Origin: Leclercia sp. LSNIH1
GTDB taxonomy: Bacteria; Pseudomonadota; Gammaproteobacteria; Enterobacterales; Enterobacteriaceae
Reading direction: 5' to 3'
Assembly (NCBI RefSeq): GCF_002902985.1
Contig: NZ_CP026167.1
Coordinates: 2,232,001 to 2,296,000 of the forward strand
Length of the DNA: 64,000 nt
This document shows, in pieces, positions 11,095 to 20,678 of this stretch. Each line of letters opens with the position of its first letter. The stretch's first letter is position 1. A program made the translations under genes and the position numbers. The notes under the pieces are model-generated. The model was given only the letters and a program-made list of their open reading frames with translations, made no database searches and was not told the DNA's origin.

Positions 11095-11672
11095 TACTGA
11101 CCCAGCGTCGTGGAGACGCGCGAGGAGGATGCCGTTGGCTGAGCAGCAGGCTGAGCTTTCAGGTCATTCTCTTTTTCAGCAGTCTGGACGCTCGGCAGCT
11201 TACGGATCAGCTGTTCCGCCGCCTTGTCGTACATTTCGTTGATGATAATGGTCTGCTCAGCGTCTTTCGCCAGTGCCGTCTGCGGGTTATCGAAGAACGA
11301 ACGGTAGACCTTGGTGCTGATAGGGTAAATGTCGCTACCCGGGATCAGTACCGCAGCGTGCACTTCCATCACCATCTGATATTCCGCAGTACGACCATCC
11401 TGGAAGATGGAGGCGGTATCCTGGCTCAGGGTAGAGTTCAGGATGCGGAACGATGGGATGTCCTGGCGCAGCGTACCTTTTTCGATCAGTTCAACGCCGT
11501 TAAGACGCAGCTGGTTACGAATGGCACGGCTAAGCGGACCATTTGGATCGCCCGAATCGAAAATCATCGTTTTCATCTGCTCCGGCACCTGTGTGGTGTT
11601 ACGCAGATGCCAGCCACATCCGGCGGTGACCAGCACCGCCAGCGATAACAGTAATGTTGCCAGTTGTCGCAC
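11094..11672 (-). CDS. lptE: LPS-assembly lipoprotein LptE
   Basis: LptE is an outer-membrane lipoprotein that plugs the LptD barrel and helps place lipopolysaccharide in the outer leaflet. The 192-residue protein has a lipoprotein signal ending in VTAGC, with the lipidated Cys at residue 19. The mature part follows the E. coli RlpB sequence. The Ser/Ala/Thr-rich tail is typical of the flexible C-terminus. It lies 14 nt after leuS and overlaps holA by one base. Confidence 0.96.
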   Translation of the reverse strand: MRQLATLLLSLAVLVTAGCGWHLRNTTQVPEQMKTMIFDSGDPNGPLSRAIRNQLRLNGVELIEKGTLRQDIPSFRILNSTLSQDTASIFQDGRTAEYQMVMEVHAAVLIPGSDIYPISTKVYRSFFDNPQTALAKDAEQTIIINEMYDKAAEQLIRKLPSVQTAEKENDLKAQPAAQPTASSSRVSTTLGQ

Positions 11673-11686
11673 GCTTCCTCCCGCGC

Positions 11687-14269
11687 TTAGCCAACGACCA
11701 GGTTCAGCAGTTTACCAGGCACGTAGATCACTTTACGTACGGTAACGCCATCAAGATACTTCGCCACCAGAGTTTCCTGGCCAGCACGCTCGCGGACCTG
11801 CTCTTCGGTTGCATCAACCGGAACAGTAATCTTACCGCGAACTTTACCGTTGACCTGCACGACGACCAGCGTGGTGTTTTCCACCATTGCGGATTCATCA
11901 GCCACCGGCCACGGCGCATTGTCGATATCGCCTTCGCCGTTCAGCTCCTGCCACAGGGTGAAGCTGACGTGCGGGGTGAACGGGTTCAACATACGTACCA
12001 CTGCCAGCAGCGCTTCACGCATGATGGCGCGATCCTGCTCGCCCTCCTGCGGGGCTTTCGCCAGCTTGTTCATCAATTCCATAATAGCCGCAATTGCGGT
12101 ATTGAAGGTCTGACGGCGACCAATATCATCGGTCACTTTGGCAATCGTTTTATGCACATCGCGACGCAGCGCCTGCTGATCTTCCGTCAGCGCCGCGGTA
12201 TTCAGTGCCGGTGCGTCACCCTGAGCGGTGTGCTCGTAAACCAGTTTCCAGACACGTTTCAGGAAGCGGTTAGCCCCTTCCACGCCGGACTCCTGCCATT
12301 CCAGAGTCATATCCGCCGGCGAGGCGAACATCATGAACAGGCGCACGGTATCGGCACCGTAGCGCTCAACCATCACCTGCGGGTCAATGCCGTTGTTTTT
12401 GGACTTCGACATTTTGCTCATGCCGGTATAAACCAGCTCGTGGCCCGCGGCATCTTTCGCCTTCACGATACGGCCTTTCTCGTCGCGCTCAACGATGGCA
12501 TCTACCGGGGAGACCCAGTTACGCTCGCCGTTTGCGCCCACGTAGTAGAAGGCATCTGCCAGCACCATGCCCTGACACAGCAGCTGTTTGGCTGGCTCGT
12601 CAGAGTTCACCAGGCCCGCGTCGCGCATCAGCTTGTGGAAGAAGCGGAAGTAGAGCAGGTGCATGATGGCGTGTTCGATACCGCCAATGTAGATATCTAC
12701 CGGCAGCCAGTAGTTTGCGGCTTTGGAATCCAGCATGCCTTCCTGATGCTGCGGGCAGGTATAACGCGCATAGTACCAGGAGGACTCCATAAAGGTGTCG
12801 AAGGTGTCGGTTTCACGCAGCGCAGGCATACCGTTTACGGTAGTCTTCGCCCACTCAGGGTCGGCTTTGATTGGGCTGGTGATGCCGTCCATGACCACAT
12901 CTTCCGGCAGGATAACCGGGAGTTGATCTTCTGGCGTTGGCATAACGGTACCGTCTTCCAGCGTCACCATCGGGATTGGCGCACCCCAGTAACGCTGACG
13001 GGAAACGCCCCAGTCGCGCAGACGGTAGTTTACTTTACGCTCGCCAACGCCAAGTTCCGCCAGTTTGTCGGCGATGGCGTTGAAGCCCTCTTCGAAGCTC
13101 AGGCCGCTGAATTCACCGGAGTTGAACAGGGTGCCTTTTTCGGTCAATGCCTGTTCGGACAGGTCAGGCTCGCTGCCATCTGCTGCCAGAATAACCGGCT
13201 TGATCGCCAGGTTGTATTTGGTGGCAAACTCATAGTCGCGCTGATCGTGACCCGGAACCGCCATGACAGCGCCCGTACCGTATTCCATCAGCACGAAGTT
13301 GGCGACCCAGACCGGGATTGCTTCGCCGGTCAGCGGGTGTTTGGCGTAGAAACCGGTGGCAACGCCTTTTTTCTCCATCGTCGCCATGTCGGCTTCGGCC
13401 ACTTTAGTGTTGCGGCATTCGTCGATGAAGGTCGCCAGTTCCGGATTGTTCTCTGCCGCTTTCTGCGCCAGCGGGTGACCTGCGGCCACGGCCAGGTAGG
13501 TCGCGCCCATGAAGGTGTCCGGACGGGTGGTGTAGACGGTCAGCGGCCGATCGTAGTTTTCAACGTTGAAGGTGATTTCCACCCCTTCAGAACGCCCGAT
13601 CCAGTTACGCTGCATGGTCTTCACGGTATCTGGCCAGTGGTCCAGATTATCCAGATCGTTCAGCAGTTCGTCGGCGTAAGCGGTGATTTTGATAAACCAC
13701 TGCGGGATCTCTTTGCGCTCAACTTTGGTGTCGCAGCGCCAGCAGCAGCCGTCGATAACCTGTTCGTTCGCCAGAACGGTCTGATCGTTCGGGCACCAGT
13801 TAACGGCGGACGTTTTTTTGTAGACCAGCCCTTTTTTGTAGAGCTCGGTGAAGAACTTCTGCTCCCAGCGGTAATACTCCGGGGTGCAGGTCGCCAGCTC
13901 GCGGCTCCAGTCATAGCCAAAGCCCAGCATCTTGAGCTGGTTTTTCATGTAGGCGATGTTGTCGTAGGTCCATGGCGCCGGCGCGGTGTTGTTTTTTACC
14001 GCAGCCCCTTCAGCAGGCAGACCAAACGCATCCCAGCCGATAGGCTGCAGCACGTTTTTACCCAGCATACGCTGATAGCGGGCGATCACATCACCAATGG
14101 TGTAGTTACGCACGTGGCCCATGTGTAGTCGGCCAGAAGGATAGGGAAGCATCGACAGGCAGTAATACTTCTCTTTGCTCTCGTCTTCGGTGACTTCAAA
14201 AGTGCGCTTCTCGTCCCAGTGTTGCTGGACTTTCGATTCTATCTCTTCCGGGCGGTATTGCTCTTGCAT
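11687..14269 (-). CDS. leuS: Leucyl-tRNA synthetase
   Basis: LeuS charges tRNA-Leu with leucine and edits mischarged products in its CP1 domain. The 860-residue protein equals the E. coli length when started at ATG 14269 ([15 protein letters not shown]). An open reading extension of 61 codons upstream has no family match. The class I motifs are HMGH (in [12 protein letters not shown]) and KMSKS (in [12 protein letters not shown]). The zinc-domain cysteines ([13 protein letters not shown]) and the editing-site segment [12 protein letters not shown] are visible. lptE and holA follow closely on the same strand. Confidence 0.98.
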   Translation of the reverse strand: MQEQYRPEEIESKVQQHWDEKRTFEVTEDESKEKYYCLSMLPYPSGRLHMGHVRNYTIGDVIARYQRMLGKNVLQPIGWDAFGLPAEGAAVKNNTAPAPWTYDNIAYMKNQLKMLGFGYDWSRELATCTPEYYRWEQKFFTELYKKGLVYKKTSAVNWCPNDQTVLANEQVIDGCCWRCDTKVERKEIPQWFIKITAYADELLNDLDNLDHWPDTVKTMQRNWIGRSEGVEITFNVENYDRPLTVYTTRPDTFMGATYLAVAAGHPLAQKAAENNPELATFIDECRNTKVAEADMATMEKKGVATGFYAKHPLTGEAIPVWVANFVLMEYGTGAVMAVPGHDQRDYEFATKYNLAIKPVILAADGSEPDLSEQALTEKGTLFNSGEFSGLSFEEGFNAIADKLAELGVGERKVNYRLRDWGVSRQRYWGAPIPMVTLEDGTVMPTPEDQLPVILPEDVVMDGITSPIKADPEWAKTTVNGMPALRETDTFDTFMESSWYYARYTCPQHQEGMLDSKAANYWLPVDIYIGGIEHAIMHLLYFRFFHKLMRDAGLVNSDEPAKQLLCQGMVLADAFYYVGANGERNWVSPVDAIVERDEKGRIVKAKDAAGHELVYTGMSKMSKSKNNGIDPQVMVERYGADTVRLFMMFASPADMTLEWQESGVEGANRFLKRVWKLVYEHTAQGDAPALNTAALTEDQQALRRDVHKTIAKVTDDIGRRQTFNTAIAAIMELMNKLAKAPQEGEQDRAIMREALLAVVRMLNPFTPHVSFTLWQELNGEGDIDNAPWPVADESAMVENTTLVVVQVNGKVRGKITVPVDATEEQVRERAGQETLVAKYLDGVTVRKVIYVPGKLLNLVVG

Positions 14270-14334
14270 GGCAGCCAGTGGTCCTGTGTTCAATACAGCT
14301 ACAAACGTAGCCAATGGATGTGGTAATTCAGATC

Positions 14335-14364
14335 CGCATAGCATAGCCCAAACGCCCGCGTCAA
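14335..14364 (-). promoter_or_regulatory. Candidate leuS promoter
   Basis: On the minus strand TTGACG (14364-14359) and TATGCG (14340-14335) are spaced by 18 bp. They lie about 65 bp upstream of the leuS start. This is a pattern match only. Confidence 0.4.
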
Positions 14365-14484
14365 AACAGCCTTTACCACTAAAAGCGCCTTGCAGGAATT
14401 TACGTAGAGTGTGGATGACCTGACAAAGCGGGGCGCAAATAAGGTCTATCATTAGAGAGGTTTACTTACCCGGGAGGCAAAATG

Positions 14485-14967
14485 ATGAACAAGGTTGCTC
14501 AATTTTACCGTGAACTGGTCGCCACATTGACAGAACGTCTGCGGAATGGTGAGCGTGATATTGATGCGCTCGTCGAGCATGCACGCGTTAAGGTGATGCA
14601 GACGGGTGAGTTAACGCGCACCGAAGTGGAAGAGGTGACCCGCGCGGTTCGCCGCGATCTGGAAGAGTTCGCCCGTAGCTATGGCGAGAGCCAGGAGGAG
14701 GCCACCGACAGCGTATTTATGCGGGTGATCAAAGAGAGCCTCTGGCAGGAGCTGGCGGACATTACCGATAAAACCCAGCTGGAGTGGCGTGAGGTCTTTC
14801 AGGATCTGAACCACCACGGGGTGTATCACAGCGGTGAGGTTGTCGGGCTGGGGAATCTGGTGTGCGAGAACTGCCATTTCCACATGGCGATTTATACACC
14901 GGAGATGCTGCCGGTCTGTCCTAAATGCGGCCACGATCAGTTCCAGCGTCGGCCATTTGAACCCTGA
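14485..14967 (+). CDS. ybeL: YbeL, DUF1451 zinc-ribbon-like protein
   Basis: This 160-residue cytoplasmic protein is closely similar to E. coli YbeL. The N-terminal two thirds are charged and helical. The C-terminal part holds paired cysteines (CENC and CPKCG), which are consistent with a zinc ribbon. Two ATG codons stand in tandem (14482, 14485). The second is better spaced from the GGGAGG ribosome site (7 nt) and gives the E. coli length. No function is established. It is convergent with the TPS locus and shares a bidirectional terminator with it. Confidence 0.93.
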   Translation: MNKVAQFYRELVATLTERLRNGERDIDALVEHARVKVMQTGELTRTEVEEVTRAVRRDLEEFARSYGESQEEATDSVFMRVIKESLWQELADITDKTQLEWREVFQDLNHHGVYHSGEVVGLGNLVCENCHFHMAIYTPEMLPVCPKCGHDQFQRRPFEP

Positions 14968-14971
14968 GCAT

Positions 14972-15009
14972 AAACGCAACGATGCGCGAGGTGCGCATCG
15001 TTGCGTTTT
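14972..15009. terminator. Bidirectional terminator between ybeL and tpsA
   Basis: A perfect 16-bp inverted repeat (AAACGCAACGATGCGC and its complement) with a 5-nt loop GAGGT carries an A-run on the left and a T-run on the right, so it can act on both strands. It begins only 6 nt past the tpsA stop codon. Confidence 0.92.
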
Positions 15010-15014
15010 GGCAC

Positions 15015-16805
15015 TTATTGCGCGCGCTTTATCTCGACAGAGTTAAAGTGCTGCGTGCCGCCCATCTCACTGGCGCTGTTATGCGATGAAGTCAGTACCA
15101 GTCTGGAGGCTGACAGGGTGCCTTTATCGCAGGTTTTCAGATTAAATAATCCGCAGCGATAGCCGCCATTCTCAACTTTATTTGCCGTGATATTGAGCGT
15201 ATCGTCGGCTCTAATCGTGCCGCGGTTGGTAAACCGGGCGTTTTTCGCGTTTAAGGTCATGTTTTTTAACGCGTGAATGGACCCCTCATTCCATAATTCC
15301 TGCCCCGAGTTGAGCGTGATGTCGTTGGCGTAAAGGGTGCCCGCGTTCTTGAGGGTCTGATTATTTATTTCAATTGACGGGGCGGTGATATCGCCAAGGT
15401 TGGTGAGGTTGTTAACGTTAGCCGTGAACTTATTCCATACCTCAGTGTTGGCTGTCGCCGTCTGCCCGAACATGCCATTGGTCTGCACAATGAGATCGCC
15501 CTTTGAAAGCAACTGACCTTCGTTGATGATTGAGCCATTGCTGATGGCATCTTGTGCCTGATTAACGGACTGGATGATCACATTATCATAACCGTACAGG
15601 TTGCCGGTAATCTGCATCGCGCTGCCTGAGAAATTCACGCGTACGTTTTGGCCGCTAATGGATCCGCCGTTGAGAACGTTATTCAGCACATTAATGTTAG
15701 TATTACCGTTGGAAGAGAGAGTAGAACCATAGTGGGTAATGAGGTTGCCGTAAGCCGTCAACTCCAGCCCTTCCTGGCCTTTAATGTTACCCTTATTCTC
15801 CACGCTCCCATAGTTGGACAATATCAACTGTTTGGTCGAGGTGATATTGCCACTGTTAAGCAGATGATTCATACCGCGAATCAGCGTATTGTTTTTGGTG
15901 CTAATGTTCCCCGTGTTCTGCAGAACGCCAGCTGAAACCACCTGAGTGGCAAAGCCATTGCTGTTGATAGTGCCTTCGTTCACCAGCGCGCCGTTGCTGG
16001 CCATTGCCAGGCTGGTATTCGCAACGATAGTGCCCTTGTTACGCACGCCAAAACCCAGGTTATTACCCATCATGGTAATGGAGTTGGCGCGGACCCCGCC
16101 GAAGTTAGCGATATCAATGCTGTAGACCGGATTGTTTAGCTGATCTTCGGTGGCCTGTTTCCGATGGGAGGTTACCACATCGGTTTTTCCATCCATGGTG
16201 AAATTGCCCGCGCTCAGATAGGCGTTGCTGGCGTCCAGGGTGCCGGTGAGCTTAATGGCGTCCGCCAGCAGCATGACATAACTGTTTTCGGCGTACATGC
16301 CATTGCCGTTGATAGTGACGTTGCCTTTCGTCACGTCATAGCTGCCAATGGCGCCGTTTTCAGCCAGATTCACTTTACCGGTGGTCAGAATGGCTTTATT
16401 GGTGTTAATGAAGCTACAGCCTGAACAGGTAATGCCGTTCGGGTTAGCGACAATGACATCGGCTTTTTGGCCCGACACTTCCATAAAACCGGCAAGGAGA
16501 CTGGCTTTATTTGAGACCACTTCATTGAGGATCACCGATGCCGCAGCGCCATCCAGGTTACTGTTTTTTGCGATGTCGCCATATTTGCTGTGCGTAGCAT
16601 CTGCCAGGTTGTTATTGAAGATAACGCCTTTGCTGTCAACGTTAAATTCATTATAAATATTATGAGACACACCCGCCTTGTTGGGCTTTTCAATATCGAT
16701 GACTTTAGGCCCATTTCCCAATTTATAGGTGTTTGGCTCAGCCATGACCACGGATGAACTCAGCGCGGCGGCAAGCGCTACGTAGATGATTTTCATTTTA
16801 AACAT
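15015..16805 (-). CDS. Short two-partner secretion exoprotein (TpsA, ShlA/FhaB-type TPS domain)
   Basis: This is a 596-residue secreted protein of the two-partner (type Vb) pathway. A signal peptide covers about residues 1-22 (cut after VVMA). An N-terminal TPS secretion domain follows to about residue 260, with the hallmark NPNGITC at 121-127 and a CSGC cysteine pair (127, 130), as in Serratia ShlA-type hemolysins. The remainder is rich in Asn, Gly, Thr and Ser, with recurrent beta-helix-like units (patterns such as LVNEGTIN, LQNTGNIS, VENKGNIK). A second Cys pair lies near the C-terminus (GGYRCGLFNLKTC). ShlA and HpmA are about 1600 residues and FHA far longer, so this protein is very short. 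It has no toxin domain, no RGD, and no neighbouring immunity gene. It may be an adhesin or a truncated cytolysin; function is unknown. The upstream tpsB gene supplies its transporter. Confidence 0.85.
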   Translation of the reverse strand: MFKMKIIYVALAAALSSSVVMAEPNTYKLGNGPKVIDIEKPNKAGVSHNIYNEFNVDSKGVIFNNNLADATHSKYGDIAKNSNLDGAAASVILNEVVSNKASLLAGFMEVSGQKADVIVANPNGITCSGCSFINTNKAILTTGKVNLAENGAIGSYDVTKGNVTINGNGMYAENSYVMLLADAIKLTGTLDASNAYLSAGNFTMDGKTDVVTSHRKQATEDQLNNPVYSIDIANFGGVRANSITMMGNNLGFGVRNKGTIVANTSLAMASNGALVNEGTINSNGFATQVVSAGVLQNTGNISTKNNTLIRGMNHLLNSGNITSTKQLILSNYGSVENKGNIKGQEGLELTAYGNLITHYGSTLSSNGNTNINVLNNVLNGGSISGQNVRVNFSGSAMQITGNLYGYDNVIIQSVNQAQDAISNGSIINEGQLLSKGDLIVQTNGMFGQTATANTEVWNKFTANVNNLTNLGDITAPSIEINNQTLKNAGTLYANDITLNSGQELWNEGSIHALKNMTLNAKNARFTNRGTIRADDTLNITANKVENGGYRCGLFNLKTCDKGTLSASRLVLTSSHNSASEMGGTQHFNSVEIKRAQ

Positions 16806-16870
16806 ATTATTTATTCCTTTAAATAGAAGTACTCTGTAGAATTAACGCGAGATTGCTGTATATGTGGCGA

Positions 16871-18568
16871 TCAAAACCTCCATTTTAATGACATGCCTAA
16901 ATTCAGTGTGTCGCTATGGAAATTATCCGGCTTGACCAGTGGGGTCGCGACGAAGAGATCGTATTGCGTCAGATATTTTTCACCCCGAAGCCCTATTACC
17001 GCGCCTGATAATACTTTTCCATTATAATAATTCGGGCTGCCAATGATTCGGCCAATATCTAAACCCAGGTAAAGCTGCTGGTTCGGGTCGGGAAGATCCC
17101 AGATGAAATCGTTACGCCAGTACCATCCCTGATGGCCGGAAAGGGTGTTTTCACCGTCGAAACCGCGTACCGTCCAGCGGTTGCCGATATTGAACTGATT
17201 GTCGGAAGAGAGGATATCCGGTGAAAATTGCGCGCGAATCTGCGGGGAATAGCTAAATTTATCCCCTGTCAGATCGAATTTCAGTAATGCCTGGATCTCG
17301 GCATGGAGTACGCGTGAGAACTTGCTGTAAAGGTTAGCTTTCTCCTCCGGGGTCGGCGTGGAGCGTAGCCACGCCAGGCTGCGCTGAATGCCCAGGCTGG
17401 CATCGACCACTTTGCGGTCGAAATAACGCTGATGACGCAGGGTCATTTCCCATCCCGGATTCTGTTTGCGCATGACCTCGATTTCGGTTCCGCCTAAAAA
17501 GTAGCTCGACCGGCTTTTAAATATCCGGCCCTCAAGCGTCGTTTTCTGCTGGCGTGTGTGGGAAAGCAGACGAGAGAGCGTGGCGCTGTAATAGCGATTT
17601 TTCGAGATGTACTCGCTTGTAGTCCAGTATCCTTTGAAAAGCTGGCGATATTCGCTGTATGCGCCGTAGAGCGCTAACGCCCAGTAGCCAAAGGGGACGG
17701 AATAGTAAAGGCTGCCGTTGTGGTTGCCATCTTTGCGCTGGTTGAATTCAACATCACCGCCAGCCGAGAGATAGAAAATGTCGTTCAGATGGGTGATGTC
17801 ATACAGATAGAGTGCCGCGCCGCCCAGATAGCGGCCGCTGGCGCGGCTGCCTGAGTCGTCCAGCCATGCACCTGCCTGCCACTTTTTACCCAGTTGACGG
17901 GTTAATGAAATGTCGGTTTCCGCGTGGTGCTCCCCCGGAATAAGCTGCATATGGGCTGAGGAACCTGGAAGACGTTGCAGGTTGGCCATGCCTTGCTCCA
18001 GATCGGATAAGCGCAGGGTATCGCCGGAAGAGAAAGGCAAAGTGTTCCAGAGTGCCGTCGTCGCTTTTGTCCCGGGCTGAAAAGCAATTTTCCCGATTGT
18101 CCCGTAGGTCAGAATCAGGTGCAGGACACCCCCTTCCAGGGATTGCTGCGGTACGTTGATTAACGAGGTGATATATCCCTTTACCAACAACTCGTTCTGC
18201 ATGGTATTAGAGAGCAGGCGGATGCCTTTAATACCGAGGCATTTATTCACTCCCTGCCTGGTGATTTTACCCAGCAGCCTGTTGGTTAATTTTTCATCGT
18301 CAGATTCAATAATGATTTTACTTATATTTTTGCAGATTGCTTCGTTTGGAAAATTGATAATCCCCGGGCGACTATTTTCACGCGTGGAGGAATGTTCCTG
18401 TTCCTGCGGCGTCAGCGCGGAATAACGGGCTTTATCCTGCTCAATTTGGTTAGCGGTGCCGCTTGAAACACTGGCTTCAGCGAGCGGGCAGACTGCGAGT
18501 AAAATTAACAGGCTGGAAAGCAGCCTGTTTTTATTAATTAGCATGAAGCAACATCCATTTTGTTTCAT
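16871..18568 (-). CDS. Two-partner secretion outer-membrane transporter (TpsB, ShlB/FhaC family)
   Basis: This protein exports, and in ShlB-like cases activates, its TpsA partner across the outer membrane. The layout fits the family: signal peptide (hydrophobic LLSSLLILLAVCPLAEA), a POTRA region between about residues 70 and 220 (with the segment LHLILTYGTIGKIAF), then a 16-strand-type beta barrel ending in Phe. The barrel carries the conserved VRGFDGENTLSGHQGW loop near residue 467. At 565 residues the length is normal. Two starts are possible: ATG at 18568, or ATG at 18544, which gives a cleaner signal peptide and has TGGA 9 nt upstream. tpsA follows 65 nt downstream. A Fur palindrome lies 30 nt upstream, suggesting iron repression as known for shlBA. 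Confidence 0.92.
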   Translation of the reverse strand: MKQNGCCFMLINKNRLLSSLLILLAVCPLAEASVSSGTANQIEQDKARYSALTPQEQEHSSTRENSRPGIINFPNEAICKNISKIIIESDDEKLTNRLLGKITRQGVNKCLGIKGIRLLSNTMQNELLVKGYITSLINVPQQSLEGGVLHLILTYGTIGKIAFQPGTKATTALWNTLPFSSGDTLRLSDLEQGMANLQRLPGSSAHMQLIPGEHHAETDISLTRQLGKKWQAGAWLDDSGSRASGRYLGGAALYLYDITHLNDIFYLSAGGDVEFNQRKDGNHNGSLYYSVPFGYWALALYGAYSEYRQLFKGYWTTSEYISKNRYYSATLSRLLSHTRQQKTTLEGRIFKSRSSYFLGGTEIEVMRKQNPGWEMTLRHQRYFDRKVVDASLGIQRSLAWLRSTPTPEEKANLYSKFSRVLHAEIQALLKFDLTGDKFSYSPQIRAQFSPDILSSDNQFNIGNRWTVRGFDGENTLSGHQGWYWRNDFIWDLPDPNQQLYLGLDIGRIIGSPNYYNGKVLSGAVIGLRGEKYLTQYDLFVATPLVKPDNFHSDTLNLGMSLKWRF

Positions 18569-18598
18569 TTAATCTGTTGGGGCGCCAGTCCATAAATG

Positions 18599-18613
18599 TG
18601 AGAATCATTCTCA
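18599..18613. promoter_or_regulatory. Fur box upstream of tpsB
   Basis: TGAGAATCATTCTCA is a perfect 7-1-7 palindrome that differs from the Fur consensus TGATAATCATTATCA only at two symmetric positions. It lies 30 nt upstream of the first tpsB start, where Fur would block transcription or initiation. Confidence 0.75.
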
Positions 18614-18856
18614 GGATTTATCTGCGGCATGCATAGTTTCAGTGCCGAATGCCGCGAATGCAAATTATGTATATTTTTAGCAAAGCTAATCCTTTTTATT
18701 TATTTTAAATGAGCAGGGCTGGTTTTTTCTGAAAAGGGCTGGATAATATCCGGAATTTGTCTTTTCCACCACTCTCAACTATCTCAAGAAAGCATGAATT
18801 CATTTTTTTAGCTTTGCTTTTATATGTTTTACGGAGAATTATTTGCAGGATAAATG
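18614..18856. other. AT-rich intergenic DNA upstream of tpsB
   Basis: This segment between the Fur box and the rihA terminator is strikingly AT-rich compared with the flanking core genes. It probably holds the tpsB promoter, but I cannot assign a convincing -35/-10 pair. No open frame or RNA gene is recognisable. Such sequence is typical of H-NS-bound transferred DNA. Confidence 0.45.
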
Positions 18857-18884
18857 GAAAAAGCGCCCGCCCGGGGTCGGGCGC
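18857..18884 (-). terminator. Rho-independent terminator after rihA
   Basis: A 7-bp GC stem (GCGCCCG / CGGGCGC) is followed on the minus strand by TTTTTCC, starting 8 nt past the rihA stop. Confidence 0.8.
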
Positions 18885-18891
18885 CGGTCAA

Positions 18892-19830
18892 TTAACGTGA
18901 ATAAAATGTCAGTTTCTCTGCCAGTAAATCAACAAACGCCTGGCGATCGATATCCAGCATAATGTCGGTATTAGGCGTATTGCCGCTGAGGAAGTAGTAA
19001 TCGACCACGGTCATTCCCTGGGTATACTTGCCCTGGGTTTCAACACCAACCCAGCGTTTAACCGTGCTAAAAATCTCAGGTTTTAACAGCCAGGCGATAG
19101 TGCAGGGGTCGTGCAGCGGTGCGCCCTGAAATCCCCACTTCTCGGTCCTGTGATACCCCATAAAGAAATCGAGCAGCTCCGCTACTGTAGTGGCCACCGG
19201 GTTACCGATCTGACGAAAACGTTCGATATCCTCCGCCATAATTTGCGCCTGATGCGTCACATCCAGCCCGGCCATGACCACCGGAATGCCGGACTGAAAG
19301 ACGATCTCGGCCGCCTCGGGGTCAACAAAGATGTTGAATTCCGCCGCAGGCGTCCAGTTACCCAGCCCCATCGCACCACCCATGATCACAATCCGGGCGA
19401 TTTTCGCATGCAGTTCAGGGTGGCCATTCAGCAGCAGGGCGACGTTGGTTTGCGGACCGGTAGAGACCAGCGTCACCGGTTCTGTGCTTTCGCGCAGTAC
19501 GTTTGCCATCAGCTCCACTGCCGTACAATCCTGCGGCGCAAAATCTGGCTCGGGCAGGGCAGGGCCGTCAAGCCCACTTTCCCCGTGTACATTGTCGGCA
19601 ATGATCAGATCGCGCATCAGGGGCTTAATCGCGCCGCCTGCCACCGGAATATCGCCGCGTTTCAGCAGGGTCAGCATGCGCAGCACATTGCGCAGGGTTT
19701 TGTCAGGGGTCTGGTTACCGGCAGAAGAGGTTACAGCCTTGAGCTCAAGCTCAGGTGAGGCGAGGGCAAGGACGAGTGCTATCGCGTCATCATGACCCGG
19801 ATCGCAATCGAGGATAATGGGCAGTGCCAT
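18892..19830 (-). CDS. rihA: Pyrimidine-specific ribonucleoside hydrolase RihA
   Basis: RihA cleaves the N-glycosidic bond of cytidine and uridine to release ribose for salvage. The 312-residue protein has the calcium-binding signature DCDPGHDDA near the N-terminus. It also has the nucleoside hydrolase segments [33 protein letters not shown] and [13 protein letters not shown]. The start ATG at 19830 ([12 protein letters not shown]) has GGAG 6 nt upstream; a start 12 bases further up is less likely. It follows gltL in the same direction, as in E. coli, but is separated by a hairpin. Confidence 0.96.
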   Translation of the reverse strand: MALPIILDCDPGHDDAIALVLALASPELELKAVTSSAGNQTPDKTLRNVLRMLTLLKRGDIPVAGGAIKPLMRDLIIADNVHGESGLDGPALPEPDFAPQDCTAVELMANVLRESTEPVTLVSTGPQTNVALLLNGHPELHAKIARIVIMGGAMGLGNWTPAAEFNIFVDPEAAEIVFQSGIPVVMAGLDVTHQAQIMAEDIERFRQIGNPVATTVAELLDFFMGYHRTEKWGFQGAPLHDPCTIAWLLKPEIFSTVKRWVGVETQGKYTQGMTVVDYYFLSGNTPNTDIMLDIDRQAFVDLLAEKLTFYSR

Positions 19831-19917
19831 AGAAATCTCCATTTCTCAGTGTTGTTTGGCGACAAGGCTAACGCTGAAGGCAGAGGCAGACGAGATAAAG
19901 AGATAAAAAGCGTGAAG

Positions 19918-19946
19918 CGGTGCGCAATCTGAGCGATTGCGCACCG
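19918..19946 (-). terminator. Hairpin downstream of gltL (possible terminator)
   Basis: A 12-bp perfect stem (CGGTGCGCAATC / GATTGCGCACCG) with loop TGAGC spans the gltL stop-proximal region. The minus-strand tail reaches its T-run only after 8 nt, so termination may be partial. Confidence 0.5.
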
Positions 19947-19952
19947 GGGAGA

Positions 19953-20678
19953 TTAATGCAGGATCTTGGCGAGGAAGTCTTTAGCGCGTTCAGACTGCGG
20001 GTTATTAAAGAACTCCTCTTTCGCGGAGTCCTCGACGATTTTCCCCTCATCCATAAAGATCACGCGGTTTGCGACTTTACGCGCAAAGCCCATTTCGTGC
20101 GTGACCACCATCATGGTCATTCCTTCCTGCGCCAGTTGCACCATAACATCCAGCACTTCATTGATCATCTCCGGATCAAGGGCGGAGGTCGGCTCATCAA
20201 AGAGCATCGCGACGGGATCCATACAGAGCGCACGGGCAATCGCCACGCGCTGCTGCTGGCCGCCGGACAGCTGCGCCGGGAATTTATCGGCATGGGCGGA
20301 GAGGCCCACGCGCTCCAGCAGTTTCAGCCCTTTCTCACGTGCGGCCGCCTTATCGCGCTTGAGGACTTTGACCTGCGCCAGGGTCAGGTTCTCAATGATC
20401 GACAGATGCGGGAAGAGTTCAAAGTGCTGGAACACCATCCCGACGTTGGAACGCAGCTTCGCCAGATTGGTCTTCTTGTCATTCACCCTGGTGCCGTTGA
20501 CGATGATCTCACCCTGCTGCACCGGCTCAAGACCGTTCACGGTTTTAATCAGCGTGGATTTACCCGAGCCGGATGGCCCGCACACCACTACCACTTCGCC
20601 CTTTTTCACTTCCGTGGAGCAGTCGGTCAGCACCTGAAAGTGCCCATACCATTTAGAAACATTTTTCAGGGAAATCAT
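19953..20678 (-). CDS. gltL: Glutamate/aspartate ABC transporter ATPase GltL
   Basis: This is the ATP-binding subunit of the GltIJKL importer. The 241-residue protein has Walker [10 protein letters not shown], the signature [15 protein letters not shown], and Walker [14 protein letters not shown], followed by the H-loop THEMG. The start overlaps the gltK stop by one base. It completes the transporter with GltJ and GltK (permeases) and GltI (binding protein). Confidence 0.98.
   Translation of the reverse strand: MISLKNVSKWYGHFQVLTDCSTEVKKGEVVVVCGPSGSGKSTLIKTVNGLEPVQQGEIIVNGTRVNDKKTNLAKLRSNVGMVFQHFELFPHLSIIENLTLAQVKVLKRDKAAAREKGLKLLERVGLSAHADKFPAQLSGGQQQRVAIARALCMDPVAMLFDEPTSALDPEMINEVLDVMVQLAQEGMTMMVVTHEMGFARKVANRVIFMDEGKIVEDSAKEEFFNNPQSERAKDFLAKILH

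Noticed and set aside
11654..14128. Long plus-strand open frame (824 codons)
   Set aside because: It lies entirely antisense to leuS, which matches its family end to end. The antisense translation has no recognisable domain and arises from the codon bias of leuS.
14270..14452. 61-codon N-terminal extension of leuS or a leucine leader peptide
   Set aside because: The family start gives exactly 860 residues. The upstream codons show no Leu-run attenuator and contain a likely promoter.
15015..18568. Contact-dependent inhibition (CdiBA) system
   Set aside because: The TpsA protein is far too short, has no pretoxin VENN motif or C-terminal toxin, and no immunity gene follows; a terminator directly follows the stop.
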